Origin: a virus
Direction: 5' to 3' (one strand)
DNA: 45,276 nt
IMG/VR virus record: IMGVR_UViG_3300031963_011509
Span: 1 to 45,276 of that record
Positions 7,255 through 16,218 of the stretch are shown here, piece by piece; position 1 is the stretch's first letter, and each line of letters opens with the position of its first letter. The translations under genes were made by a program, and so were the position numbers. The notes under the pieces are model-generated. The model was not told the origin of the DNA. It worked only from the letters and a program-made list of their open reading frames with translations, and made no database searches.

Positions 7255-7527
7255 TTACTTCTGTACCAAAGAGTCTAATTTATCTAAACCATTCTCATTT
7301 GGGAAATAGTTTTTGATAAAAAGATTTACTTCACTTTCGGACGCACTTTTCAGTTGTCTAACAATATCTTGTTGCACATACCAATGATATGAGTGTTCGG
7401 TTTTTGTTGGAACCACACAAGTCGTTTTTGGTTTACAACAATCTTTTTGTGTATTACAAGATGATACAAAAGCTGATAGAACAGCTAATGCTAATAAAAC
7501 AATTAATTGGTATTTACGGATGTTCAT
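7255..7527 (-). CDS. Small lipoprotein, 90 aa
   Basis: A positively charged start (MNIRKY), a hydrophobic core (LIVLLALAVLSAF) and the lipobox VSSC with Cys24 identify a signal-peptidase II substrate. The mature part has a short Cys/Lys/Thr-rich stretch (CNTQKDCCKPKTTC) and a helical, polar C-terminus. It overlaps the upstream gene by 4 bases (ATGA) and ends two bases from the convergent 5954-7252 gene. Possible roles for a phage lipoprotein are an outer-membrane spanin for lysis or a superinfection-exclusion protein; nothing in the sequence decides between them. Confidence 0.75.
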   Translation of the reverse strand: MNIRKYQLIVLLALAVLSAFVSSCNTQKDCCKPKTTCVVPTKTEHSYHWYVQQDIVRQLKSASESEVNLFIKNYFPNENGLDKLDSLVQK

Positions 7528-7946
7528 GATAAAATTGTTGGTTGATTAATCTTATTATAAATAGTGTCGAGTGAATGCTTGATATGAAACTCCAAATCGT
7601 TTTCCATTCTCATGGCTCTTGCTTCCATTTCCTTGAAGAAATATTTCTCAAGTTTTATCCACTGTTCGTTATTCAATTTAATGAAGTAACTGTATGTGTG
7701 GTTTGTGATTGTTACTTCTCCACCTTCCATAGTGATGAAGATACCGTGTTCTTCATTCTTGATGTAAATCTTATATGAAATTGGTGCGAATAGTAATTCA
7801 GAGTTTTGGTCATGAATTAATTTTCTACAGATGTACGAACATTGTTTTGCGTTGAAACCATGTTTCTCTGTGTCATACGTGTTGCGACGATTTAACTTTC
7901 GTAAGTAAATCTTGTAACGTGCTACTAATCTTTTTATGAATCTCAT
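7524..7946 (-). CDS. Hypothetical protein, 140 aa
   Basis: Not recognised. The basic N-terminus (MRFIKRLVARYKIYLRKLNRRN) is followed by a beta-rich middle (FAPISYKIYIKNEEHGIFITM, GGEVTITNHTYSYFIKL) and a helical tail with many charges. It lies first in a two-gene unit with the lipoprotein and sits about 10 bases behind a near-perfect host-type promoter, suggesting expression early in infection. Confidence 0.65.
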   Translation of the reverse strand: MRFIKRLVARYKIYLRKLNRRNTYDTEKHGFNAKQCSYICRKLIHDQNSELLFAPISYKIYIKNEEHGIFITMEGGEVTITNHTYSYFIKLNNEQWIKLEKYFFKEMEARAMRMENDLEFHIKHSLDTIYNKINQPTILS

Positions 7947-7963
7947 TTATTCTTTATTTGTTA

Positions 7964-7994
7964 CAAAGATATATAAAAAAAGAAATAGTATCAA
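7964..7994 (-). promoter_or_regulatory. Host-type (Bacteroidota sigma-ABfr-like) promoter
   Basis: On the minus strand TTG (7992-7994), 20 bases, then TATCTTTG (7964-7971), an exact match to TTG-N19-21-TAnnTTTG. The start codon at 7946 is 17 bases downstream. This is the best promoter in the window and the main clue to the host phylum. Confidence 0.8.
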
Positions 7995-8006
7995 AATTTT
8001 TTTTTT

Positions 8007-8033
8007 AAAAAAAAAAGGACTTAAAGTCCTTTT
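8007..8033 (-). terminator. Rho-independent terminator of the fibre operon
   Basis: AAAAGGACT-TTA-AGTCCTTTT hairpin followed by ten T on the minus strand, 4 bases after the stop codon of the 8038-8493 gene. It separates the late fibre unit from the 7946 unit. Confidence 0.9.
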
Positions 8034-8037
8034 AATA

Positions 8038-8493
8038 TTAACAGTAAGGTGATGAACACCTTTTCTTACCATCTAAACCTGGCATTTTTCCTTTACATAC
8101 TTGGACAGCGTAACCGTTAGCATATGCTGAAGGGTAAACTTTAAATTTTGATTTGGCGGCTGATTTACCTCTTGAACATAATTTTGTTCCCGCTTTTTTT
8201 CTTCCTTCCATCATGACCATATCTTTATCATCAACATTCATTGATAATTCCATACCGTCTTTTTTGGTTTCATTCATTAAGAAATCAAATACTTGGTCAA
8301 GATTATTTTTAGCTTCAGCAACGTGGTCTTGTGCCCAATCGTGTCCGTTATCCAAAATGGAATCAACCATGTCTCTTTCTAAATCTAATAGAAGGTCACA
8401 TTGTCTTCTCATTTGTTCAAGGTTTGAAAAGAACATATATCTGTCAGATTGTTCTTTAAGAATTTTTTTAATTTTTAAATCTAAGTTGTTCAT
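8038..8493 (-). CDS. Tagged Cys-rich basic protein with YPSAYAN motif, 151 aa
   Basis: N-terminus MNNLDLKIKKILKEQSD is a close match to that of the 5954-7252 product and ends in the (L/I)-x-E site LKE (12-14). The middle (about 25-85) is helical and acidic. The C-terminal 55 residues are basic and cysteine-bearing (GTKLCSRGKSAAKSKFKVYPSAYANGYAVQVCKG, in two parts), a domain seen in other phage and giant-virus proteins and related in style to the Cys domain of the 5954 product. It is the last gene of the fibre unit, 3 bases after the 1374-residue adhesin and directly before a terminator. A DNA-binding protein packaged in the head is a reasonable guess. Confidence 0.65.
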   Translation of the reverse strand: MNNLDLKIKKILKEQSDRYMFFSNLEQMRRQCDLLLDLERDMVDSILDNGHDWAQDHVAEAKNNLDQVFDFLMNETKKDGMELSMNVDDKDMVMMEGRKKAGTKLCSRGKSAAKSKFKVYPSAYANGYAVQVCKGKMPGLDGKKRCSSPYC

Positions 8494-8496
8494 ATT

Positions 8497-11400
8497 TTAA
8501 GAGTAATATCCGTTTATTCCACCAAGTTGTATGGAGTCTAATAATGTAACTGCTTTACCATCAGGTCTTGTCCATGTTGGGTGTTCTACCTTCATAGTAA
8601 ATGTGTTTCCGCTACAATCTGTTACACACATTAAATATTCAGTACCTGCGGATAGTGGTTGATAACAACTTTCACAATTATTATAAAAATATGCTGGTGT
8701 CATCCATAATGTGTGAGGTACGATACAATAATCTAAAAGTTCATAACAATTAACTCCTGCACCTGCAAAAATAGGTCCTGAATTAATTATATTTTGTATA
8801 TCCTCAAACGACATGGAAGTATAAGTTACTTCACCTGTTCTACATTCTTTTAATGTCACACCATATAGTTCATTACAATCATTACATGTGTTAAAAACTT
8901 GTGTAACATCTGAATAGAATACTTGTGTTTTAAAAACAAATGGAGAGTTTGTTGAAAATGGGATAAATGGAAACGGTATAATAGGATTATAACTTCCTGT
9001 GTTTTCTAAGAAATTTGTAGCATTTATACATCTATAGAATACAAGAGTTCCAGGTAATAATTGTAAAGGTGATGTTGGAACTGTAAAGTTTGAAGTATAG
9101 AATGCAAATTGGTCATTTATTCTAAAGTTAGTAATATAACCATCAAATTGGTATTGTAAATTTGAGGGTGATTGACCTCCGATATATAAATCCGTATCGT
9201 TTAATGTTTCAGTATTATTAACTACGTTTAAAACCATAATACCATCAACAAAAACACTCCATATATTGTTTGTCCCGTTATATGTTCTTGTAATTGCAAA
9301 GTGTACCCAAGTATTATAAAGTGTAGATAAATTCAAATTTAAATAATAATTGTCATAACTACCAACACCATTACCAATACGAAATATTCCATTATTTGTT
9401 AACTGTATTTGAAGAAAAACGGTATTGTTATTTAAATCACCCATTGCGAATGGTATGGCATCTGGACTTATACCTGCGTCCCAAAACTGAAACCATTCAA
9501 TAGTTAACTCAGTATTACCTGTGAAATTAAGGGTTCCGTCATTACCTATAACAATTCTTGTATTTTCGAAATTAAAACTACCTTCTGTAATTTCTGAAAT
9601 ACCTGGTGAAGAATTACCAACACTACCACATACAGACGGAGTGTTACCTATATTTGATTTAATTACAGGACATGTACTTTCAATTCTATATGACTTATTT
9701 GAAGAACTATCAAATGTTGCTAAGAAGCTGTCTGAAACACCGTTACTTACTCCACCTGTTGGGTTATCATTATAAAAATATATATTGTCTTGTATTACTA
9801 AGTCAAAATATGATGGTTGATTTTTATAGAAGATAAAACTATATATTAATGGAGGTGGGTTATTAGATTCATCAAATTGTAAATATGTCCCCTCAAATCG
9901 GATAATTAATTCATTACCTCCGTTAGTTAATCCTGAATACCATTCAAACAAATAGTCATCCATACCATTTGTTGGGTCACTTGGTCCGTAACTTGTTGAA
10001 ATAAAAACTCCAGGTAATCCTACCTCTGTTGGTATTTCTTCAGGAATTCCAAAACAACACTCACTTGTACCACTATTAAAAGTTATGTAACCATTTGTTG
10101 TCATGAATACACTATTGTATGACTCACATAAAAAGTTAACTGAAAATCCGCTAGGGAAATTAATTTCTATGAAATCATCATCTCTTTCTCCAATAGGAAG
10201 TGAGTCCAAACCTTCATTTGTTATTGGGGTATATATTTTTTCTGTTACTTGGAATAACTGTGATGAGTTTGGAACATATACAAAAGAGTCCACACCGTCA
10301 CATGTTGTATATTCGTATAAAGAATAATTATTACTTGTGTCATTAGGTATTGAAATATATAATAAACCAGGACCTTCCTGACAATCTGAACTAGCCACAC
10401 CGATTGATACCCAATCTCCTGCGTTATAATTTATCGTCACAGTACCTGCGGAGACTTGATAATCAGGACCAAATATATTACCAGAACCTTGTTCTGAAAA
10501 ATTAACATTTAAATCCCCTATTGGTTCTAGTGGACTTGTGTAATAGAATGGCCAATCACAACAAAGGTCTGTAGATAGTGTAAAATCATAAAATAAGATA
10601 ATACTTCCACTTGTTGTAAATTGTTTTTTTATGTATGTATAACCATCATTACATTCGGCGCCATCAGGACCTTTAATTAACCAAGATGGACTAAACGGTG
10701 GTTCTACTGGATTATATTGTACTTCTCCATTATTCATGGTTTCTGCTGACCATAGACCTAAACAGTCATAACAGTTATCATAAACAACCGTACTGTTGAT
10801 AACAGGACATGTTAAATAATCGTTTGTATATTCACTAATTGAAATTTCAATATATGGTGATAAACCTATAACTTCAATACAAGAAGTGTCTCCTGATTGA
10901 AATAGTAATACTGAATTCTCTTCATAGTATTGGTGAGCCAATATTATATCTTTTTCACCTCCTTGACAAGGAGTGTAGTTATAATATTTTCCTATACAAC
11001 TTAAACAATAGTCACAACTTTGTTGTGGTTGATATTCTATCATTTTGGTAATTGGTGCGGTAAAAGTATTTTGGTAAGGAAAAATGCCTGTTATTCTAAA
11101 ACAATCATTATAAATAAAAACCGTTGTTCTAAAACCATCTCCTTCAAAACAAGTATTTATTGTTGTTGGGATTGATATTATATCTCCAATATTAAACAAA
11201 TTACTTGCAACCAATAAGATAGGTTCAAGACCATTACAAGGGACTACTTCAATTATAGATGCCAAATCTGAAAAACAAGTTTGACAACTATTGTATTCTT
11301 GGATATACTCATGGGTAGGTATTCCTGCGATATTTGTTTCACCTATAATTTCCACACATTGTTTTAGTGTAGGACTATTAATTTCAGAAACAGAAATAGT

Positions 11401-12621
11401 TGTTCCTGTAGGTAATTCAACATTAGAACCAATAATATAAATTTCCAAATTAGAAATTTCACAAAGAAAATTTATCGCGGTGCTACAACTTTGTGCTGAA
11501 TAAACATATTGATATTCATAAGTTAATTCATCGTTATTTAATCCAATCATATAACCACTATAATTTGAATTAAAAGAATCAAAACGACCACCTATAACAA
11601 TATTTTTATTATTAAGGATTGAAATTGAGTTTACTTGATTATTAGGTCCATTACCAATTTGAAATGAGCCGTCTAAACTTCCTGAAGGATTTAATCTTAC
11701 AACTCTACTATAAAATTCACCATATACGTTATTAAAATCCCCAACAACAATAATTCTTCCATCATCTTGAACTGTCATATTGACAATATACTCATTGAAA
11801 ACATTATCAAAAGTTGTATCAACTGAGTAGTCTGAATTAAGTCTAATTAAATAATCACTATTTATTGAACCGTCGTATTTTTTAAAAAAACCTCCGAATA
11901 AAATTTTACCATCAGGTTGAAGAACAATTTTTTGAACTCTACCATCAAAATTAATCTCGTTTATTGGAAATCCTAATGGAGATAATTCAACAGCACGTGA
12001 TGTGAGCATATTATCATAAGTTGTAAATTCACCACCTACTAAAATATTATCATTTGGAAGGACTATTACAGAATATGCAGTTTCATTAAATCCTGAGCTA
12101 GAAGGGTTAAAAGTATTATCAACACTACCATCACTATTTAGTCTTACAATATATCCATATTGGGTTCCATTATATCTGTCAAAACTACCAACAACTAATA
12201 TCTTACCATCAGATTGTATTACAACATCTCTCACTACCATCTCATTTGCTCCGCTATCACAACTAAAACACTGAAATCCTGGATTAAAATAATCAATAGG
12301 TGTACCATTACTGTTTAGTCTAACAAGACCTGAAGAGACTGACGTATTAACAGTAGTAAAATGACCACCAACAAGAATATCACCATTAGAATCTAAAGCT
12401 ATTGCCTTAACGTTATCATTTAAAATAACGTTAGCAAATAAACTGTCTGGACTTCCATCACTTTCTAACCTTGTAAAATAAGTTGAAGTTGCCCCATTAA
12501 AGCTATTGAAATTACCCCCAACAAGAATTTTACCATCAGGTTGAACTAATGTAATATATACCATTTCATTAAAACCACCACCAATATAAAAAGACGTATC
12601 TATTGAACCTGCTATTGCCAT
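8497..12621 (-). CDS. Giant modular virion adhesin / tail fibre with 7-bladed propeller, Cys-rich and LamG-like domains, 1374 aa
   Basis: Residues 1-365 hold seven Delta-60-type repeats (QPDGKILVGGNF, then RLNSDGSVDNTF-like ends), at about 28, 78, 137, 188, 236, 286 and 337; the start GSIDTSF supplies the closing strand, so a seven-bladed beta-propeller is expected. Residues 375-660 carry CxxC modules (446-449, 536-539, 617-620). About 790-985 is a beta-sandwich with VFMTTNGYITF, resembling nidogen-type domains. About 1015-1195 is a LamG/ConA-like lectin domain (TWVHFAITRTYNGTNNIWSV). A last Cys module (1246-1320) leads to a 50-residue C-terminus nearly shared with the 12934-14724 protein (DCSGNTFTMKVEHPTW, LGGINGYYS). 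No signal peptide. Likely binds host surface glycans. Confidence 0.75.
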   Translation of the reverse strand: MAIAGSIDTSFYIGGGFNEMVYITLVQPDGKILVGGNFNSFNGATSTYFTRLESDGSPDSLFANVILNDNVKAIALDSNGDILVGGHFTTVNTSVSSGLVRLNSNGTPIDYFNPGFQCFSCDSGANEMVVRDVVIQSDGKILVVGSFDRYNGTQYGYIVRLNSDGSVDNTFNPSSSGFNETAYSVIVLPNDNILVGGEFTTYDNMLTSRAVELSPLGFPINEINFDGRVQKIVLQPDGKILFGGFFKKYDGSINSDYLIRLNSDYSVDTTFDNVFNEYIVNMTVQDDGRIIVVGDFNNVYGEFYSRVVRLNPSGSLDGSFQIGNGPNNQVNSISILNNKNIVIGGRFDSFNSNYSGYMIGLNNDELTYEYQYVYSAQSCSTAINFLCEISNLEIYIIGSNVELPTGTTISVSEINSPTLKQCVEIIGETNIAGIPTHEYIQEYNSCQTCFSDLASIIEVVPCNGLEPILLVASNLFNIGDIISIPTTINTCFEGDGFRTTVFIYNDCFRITGIFPYQNTFTAPITKMIEYQPQQSCDYCLSCIGKYYNYTPCQGGEKDIILAHQYYEENSVLLFQSGDTSCIEVIGLSPYIEISISEYTNDYLTCPVINSTVVYDNCYDCLGLWSAETMNNGEVQYNPVEPPFSPSWLIKGPDGAECNDGYTYIKKQFTTSGSIILFYDFTLSTDLCCDWPFYYTSPLEPIGDLNVNFSEQGSGNIFGPDYQVSAGTVTINYNAGDWVSIGVASSDCQEGPGLLYISIPNDTSNNYSLYEYTTCDGVDSFVYVPNSSQLFQVTEKIYTPITNEGLDSLPIGERDDDFIEINFPSGFSVNFLCESYNSVFMTTNGYITFNSGTSECCFGIPEEIPTEVGLPGVFISTSYGPSDPTNGMDDYLFEWYSGLTNGGNELIIRFEGTYLQFDESNNPPPLIYSFIFYKNQPSYFDLVIQDNIYFYNDNPTGGVSNGVSDSFLATFDSSSNKSYRIESTCPVIKSNIGNTPSVCGSVGNSSPGISEITEGSFNFENTRIVIGNDGTLNFTGNTELTIEWFQFWDAGISPDAIPFAMGDLNNNTVFLQIQLTNNGIFRIGNGVGSYDNYYLNLNLSTLYNTWVHFAITRTYNGTNNIWSVFVDGIMVLNVVNNTETLNDTDLYIGGQSPSNLQYQFDGYITNFRINDQFAFYTSNFTVPTSPLQLLPGTLVFYRCINATNFLENTGSYNPIIPFPFIPFSTNSPFVFKTQVFYSDVTQVFNTCNDCNELYGVTLKECRTGEVTYTSMSFEDIQNIINSGPIFAGAGVNCYELLDYCIVPHTLWMTPAYFYNNCESCYQPLSAGTEYLMCVTDCSGNTFTMKVEHPTWTRPDGKAVTLLDSIQLGGINGYYS

Positions 12622-12623
12622 TT

Positions 12624-12860
12624 TTATTTATTTTTTTTTAATTTATTTAAAACATCATTTTGATTTATATTTGGATATATTTTTGAAAAAAATGAAGAGT
12701 AAGTTGTTTCAGAAGTTTCATTTGGTTTGTCGATTGTTTTTTTAAAAGTTTCTTCACCATTAAATCTTTTTTCCAAAAAAGACTTTTTATCTTTATTATA
12801 TTCTTCTTTTAAAATTTCTGAATTTTCCAAAAAAATATGGAATTTTGATTTGTTTTTCAT
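12624..12860 (-). CDS. Small charged protein, 78 aa
   Basis: Not recognised. Lys/Glu/Asn-rich and probably helical, with no cysteine; contains FLENSEILKEEYNKDKKS near the start, which includes an (L/I)-x-E triplet. The stop codon is 2 bases before the start codon of the giant adhesin, so it heads the same transcript and could be an assembly helper for the fibre. It is preceded by a TATTTAT motif. The low-complexity composition means real homologues would be hard to detect. Confidence 0.55.
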   Translation of the reverse strand: MKNKSKFHIFLENSEILKEEYNKDKKSFLEKRFNGEETFKKTIDKPNETSETTYSSFFSKIYPNINQNDVLNKLKKNK

Positions 12861-12890
12861 TTATTTTCTTTTTTATCTTTATTTCTTTTT

Positions 12891-12897
12891 ATAAATA
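12891..12897 (-). promoter_or_regulatory. Putative late promoter (TATTTAT motif)
   Basis: Minus strand AATATTTATAAAAAGAAAT, 30 bases before the ATG at 12860, in the 73-base gap that separates the two fibre genes. Confidence 0.45.
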
Positions 12898-12933
12898 TTA
12901 TATCAACTTATTAAACTTGAGATTTTTATAATA

Positions 12934-14724
12934 TCAAGAATAATATCCATTTTTTCCTCCTAGTTCGATTGCACCCATTTGTATCACGGATTGTCCTTGT
13001 AAATCTGTCCATATAGGATGTTCTACAGACATGGTATATGTATTACCACTACAATCAATTAAACAAAGCTCATATTCTTGACCTACTCTTTTAGGTTGGT
13101 TACATTCTATACAATTATTATAAAGATAAATGGACGAAACGTAGTCATATGTTGTGTCAATAGGACAATCATTTGATAATCTCCAGCATGTTGAACCAAA
13201 ATAAATTACAGGATATAAACCTATTAATAATGAATATAGATTTAAACTTACTGTGACATATTGTTGTTCTGTGTTATCACATTTAATTAATGTTACACCA
13301 ACGTATCCATTATTTAAACAATCACTACAATCAGTAAATGGTTGAGCTAATTGTGAAAAATAGAACGATTCATTATTAATGTTACCATCCCAAAGTCCTA
13401 TAATCTCAGCACAATCAACTTCTGATGTACCCCAATTTAATCTCACGTAATCACCCGAGGTAACAGAGCCTGAATATGTTGAAAAAATTATTGATGAACC
13501 ATCGCTACACTTTGTCGCATAAAATGATTCGATATCTCCAAAACCAGCTATGCAATCCTCACAATTTGTGTAATCTAAAACACTGTAAAAAGTATCATGA
13601 ATACCTTCATTTTCTGATATTCCCGATACCACATAACATTGATAACCGTCACCAGAATATGGTAACCGTATTACACGACCCAAATCAACATAATCAAAAA
13701 CATCTATATATATAGGTATCCGTGAACCACCACATGGGTAAAGTTCTAATGTAACACCATAACATTTAATACAATCTTCACATTTTGGTGATGGCGTAAA
13801 TTCGGCAAATTCAGTAACAGTTGCCGCAGATTCGGTTATATCACCTACCGTCCAACAAAGACCTGAAAGACTTAGATGTGTTACGTCACCATTTTCAAAT
13901 GATGGTGAACCCCATACAACAATTTGATTTTCAGGGTTAACGCAGTCGTAAAGTATTCTCCTATTGTATAATGATTCATTACATGTTTGACAGTTTGGTC
14001 CTTTTTTATCAGTTGGCCCCAAAATTTGTAAGATTGTTGCGTTGGGAGTATTTCCAAAAGATTGTTTATCAATCTCACAACAAAATGGTTCTTCAATACC
14101 ATCCAAAAAGGCGGTAATCATAGTAGGCTGCTCAAATTGTATTGACGTTTCAATAAACCATGCAGATATAGGACTTTCAGGTGTCAAACAAGGTCTGATT
14201 CGATACACGTAAGTTATATTATTTAAACACGTTGTACAATTACCATCAAAAACACTTCCGTAAGAATCTGAAAAAGAATAAATTATGTTTACACCATATG
14301 GACTCCCAATTTTCTCAACCGAATAAAGATAAAAACAACTACTAATTGTTTGACCAAAGCCTCCTTTCATTATATAAAAAAATGACATGTAATATACACA
14401 GTCCAACTGGGGTATATCAATAAGACCAAAATCGTTTAAAAGACCTGGCCGAATTGGGTAAACTTCACCTGTGTTACAGTCTTTAAAATTAAAAGTTCTA
14501 CCCAGTTTATCAAGACATCTATAACAAGATACTACACCGTCGAAGTTACCACCAAATGGTAAAACATATGTTACTGAAGGAGACGCTTGTCCTGATATCG
14601 TCAAACAGTTATCGGAAGTTAAACAAGAAACACCAGGTGTTAACTCTAAATCCGTAAATATCCAATAAAATGTTTCTTGGTTAGTACATCGTTCTATACA
14701 CGAAGAACCGCTATAATAAGGCAT
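12934..14724 (-). CDS. Cys-rich modular virion protein / tail fibre, 596 aa
   Basis: Built almost entirely of tandem modules that each begin with CxxC: residues 67-70, 163-166, 245-248, 315-318, 388-391, 466-469 and 538-541, spaced 70-96 residues apart. Within most modules a third Cys follows about 10-15 residues later (often after a Y/L-x-x-C-x-x-G turn) and a fourth about 40 further on. The final 50 residues (YELCLIDCSGNTYTMSVEHP, then IELGGKNGYYS) are nearly the same as the end of the 1374-residue adhesin, so that end probably docks on a common partner. No signal peptide or catalytic motif. It begins 10 bases after the 14734-16197 gene and belongs to the same unit. Structural role inferred from position and architecture. 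Confidence 0.7.
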   Translation of the reverse strand: MPYYSGSSCIERCTNQETFYWIFTDLELTPGVSCLTSDNCLTISGQASPSVTYVLPFGGNFDGVVSCYRCLDKLGRTFNFKDCNTGEVYPIRPGLLNDFGLIDIPQLDCVYYMSFFYIMKGGFGQTISSCFYLYSVEKIGSPYGVNIIYSFSDSYGSVFDGNCTTCLNNITYVYRIRPCLTPESPISAWFIETSIQFEQPTMITAFLDGIEEPFCCEIDKQSFGNTPNATILQILGPTDKKGPNCQTCNESLYNRRILYDCVNPENQIVVWGSPSFENGDVTHLSLSGLCWTVGDITESAATVTEFAEFTPSPKCEDCIKCYGVTLELYPCGGSRIPIYIDVFDYVDLGRVIRLPYSGDGYQCYVVSGISENEGIHDTFYSVLDYTNCEDCIAGFGDIESFYATKCSDGSSIIFSTYSGSVTSGDYVRLNWGTSEVDCAEIIGLWDGNINNESFYFSQLAQPFTDCSDCLNNGYVGVTLIKCDNTEQQYVTVSLNLYSLLIGLYPVIYFGSTCWRLSNDCPIDTTYDYVSSIYLYNNCIECNQPKRVGQEYELCLIDCSGNTYTMSVEHPIWTDLQGQSVIQMGAIELGGKNGYYS

Positions 14725-14733
14725 AATTTTTTT

Positions 14734-16197
14734 TTATTTATAATTTATAATTTGAAATTTTAATGTTCTTTTATAAGTATTAATTTCACCAGAACTCTCA
14801 ACTTTAATATCTACAAAATATTCATTTGGTATTTTATCTCTTGTATCAAAAATGAAATAATATTCATTCGGTGTTCTATTAATTTTTGTCCAATCTTGAA
14901 CTTGTACTTCCGTTTGTCCTTCTCTGACGTAAACTCTATAATAAGCACTTACCTTTTGTAAAAGTTTTTGTGTTGTGTATGCTTGTTTAATTACTACACC
15001 TACTTTTCTAATGTCAGTCTTGAATATTTTTTCATCTTGTTTAATACCATAAAAATCAAATCCATAGATTTTTGGGTCTTGGGAATTTGTACCAATTTGT
15101 AGACTTTGACTTAATGGGAATAAGTTAAATGTGTTATATTGGTCAGGTAATGGAAAACCATTCAACTCTAAACCATACCATAAATCACTAAATGTACAAG
15201 GTGTAGAAAATCCAACTAAAGGTGGTATTGTTACTTCATAAACACCTTTTGTTCTTTGACAAGACGGGATACCCGTTAACGCTGGTATTGGATTACCCGA
15301 ATTATCTCTAATAGTAACAAATGGTGGGGTATCTAAGCTGATAGGTAAACCATTGTCGTATAAGTATAAATAAAGGTGATTAACCCTTCCTAATGTAAAA
15401 AGATTTCTATCATCATCTATATAGTCATTATAACTTGTTTCAAGATATGGTTCATAAAACGTTTGGGTATGTCTTGTAAAAAACTGAACCTCATAAGCGT
15501 CAGTCAAACCTGTTAAGTTTTCTATTTGAGGTTTGTAGGCAATACCCCATCCTGCGGTAGTAATTGAACCATCTAAAACACCTTCAATTTCACTTGTCAT
15601 ATCAAAAGCAATATCTTCATTACCAAACTCAAAATGTTGAGTGTCTACGATATGAAGTGATGAAAATGGATACAAACCAGTTTCTGTATTATTGTATATT
15701 CCTGGAGTACCCCACTCATAAATTGTTGTTCTATTAAACCAATTAGATGGTCTTACAGAATAATTTTTATCTAATTCATTATAAGTGTAAATTAAATCAG
15801 CATAATCATATCCGACACCTTCATCCCAATTTTGAACTGTTAATTCTTCATCAAGTAAATTTGGTATTCTAAATAAAATTAAATCGAATGAAGTAGCTCT
15901 TTTTCTTAATTGTGATGTCTCAGTATTTAATAGTTCTTGATTAAATGATGATGTATTCACCATTCTTAAAGTATGTGTTACTGAATCGTTACATGATGTG
16001 GTTATTGTACCATCTGTATATTTTTCTATTAATAGGCCTAAATCCAAGTCAAATATGAAACGGCTATAACCATTTGGATATGTTAAATTAACAGTTGACC
16101 CATAAAATAATTCTGTAACAGGATTTCTTCCTGTATTCACAAAACTATTTAATATGATTGTATTATTTCTACTAAAATACGAATTATTAATTGACAT
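14734..16197 (-). CDS. Putative virion structural protein with DNRLRE-like domain, 487 aa
   Basis: Beta-rich throughout, with no membrane segment. Residues about 40-260 follow the pattern of DNRLRE/CBM96-type sandwiches: a long strand region, FDMTSEIEGVLDG, GWGIAYKP, and the closing FTRHTQTFYEPYLETSYND. The C-terminal part (about 380-487) again looks like an immunoglobulin-type or beta-sandwich domain (YYRVYVREGQTEVQVQDW, EYFVDIKVESSGEI). It lies between the gp5-like hub gene and the Cys-rich fibre and has a TATTTAT motif in the 21-base gap upstream. A baseplate or fibre-attachment protein is the likely role; the specific T4 counterpart is not clear. Confidence 0.6.
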   Translation of the reverse strand: MSINNSYFSRNNTIILNSFVNTGRNPVTELFYGSTVNLTYPNGYSRFIFDLDLGLLIEKYTDGTITTSCNDSVTHTLRMVNTSSFNQELLNTETSQLRKRATSFDLILFRIPNLLDEELTVQNWDEGVGYDYADLIYTYNELDKNYSVRPSNWFNRTTIYEWGTPGIYNNTETGLYPFSSLHIVDTQHFEFGNEDIAFDMTSEIEGVLDGSITTAGWGIAYKPQIENLTGLTDAYEVQFFTRHTQTFYEPYLETSYNDYIDDDRNLFTLGRVNHLYLYLYDNGLPISLDTPPFVTIRDNSGNPIPALTGIPSCQRTKGVYEVTIPPLVGFSTPCTFSDLWYGLELNGFPLPDQYNTFNLFPLSQSLQIGTNSQDPKIYGFDFYGIKQDEKIFKTDIRKVGVVIKQAYTTQKLLQKVSAYYRVYVREGQTEVQVQDWTKINRTPNEYYFIFDTRDKIPNEYFVDIKVESSGEINTYKRTLKFQIINYK

Positions 16198-16211
16198 TAA
16201 CGTTTTTAGTA

Positions 16212-16218
16212 ATAAATA
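16212..16218 (-). promoter_or_regulatory. Putative late promoter (TATTTAT motif)
   Basis: Minus strand GATATTTATTACTAAAAAC directly after the stop codon of the 16219 gene and 14 bases before the ATG at 16197. Confidence 0.5.

Noticed and set aside
8153-10327. Plus-strand open frames of 74-115 codons at 8153, 9521 and 10103.
   Set aside because: They lie wholly inside the long minus-strand adhesin or tagged-protein genes and show no protein-like pattern.
14735-14742. TATAAATA (exact T4 late promoter core) on the minus strand ahead of the 14724 start codon.
   Set aside because: It falls in the last codons of the upstream gene (N-Y-K-stop) and in the opposite sense to the nine TATTTAT copies. 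Lys/Asn/Tyr-rich gene ends produce this sequence readily. It remains possible but is not needed, since the unit already has a motif at 16212.
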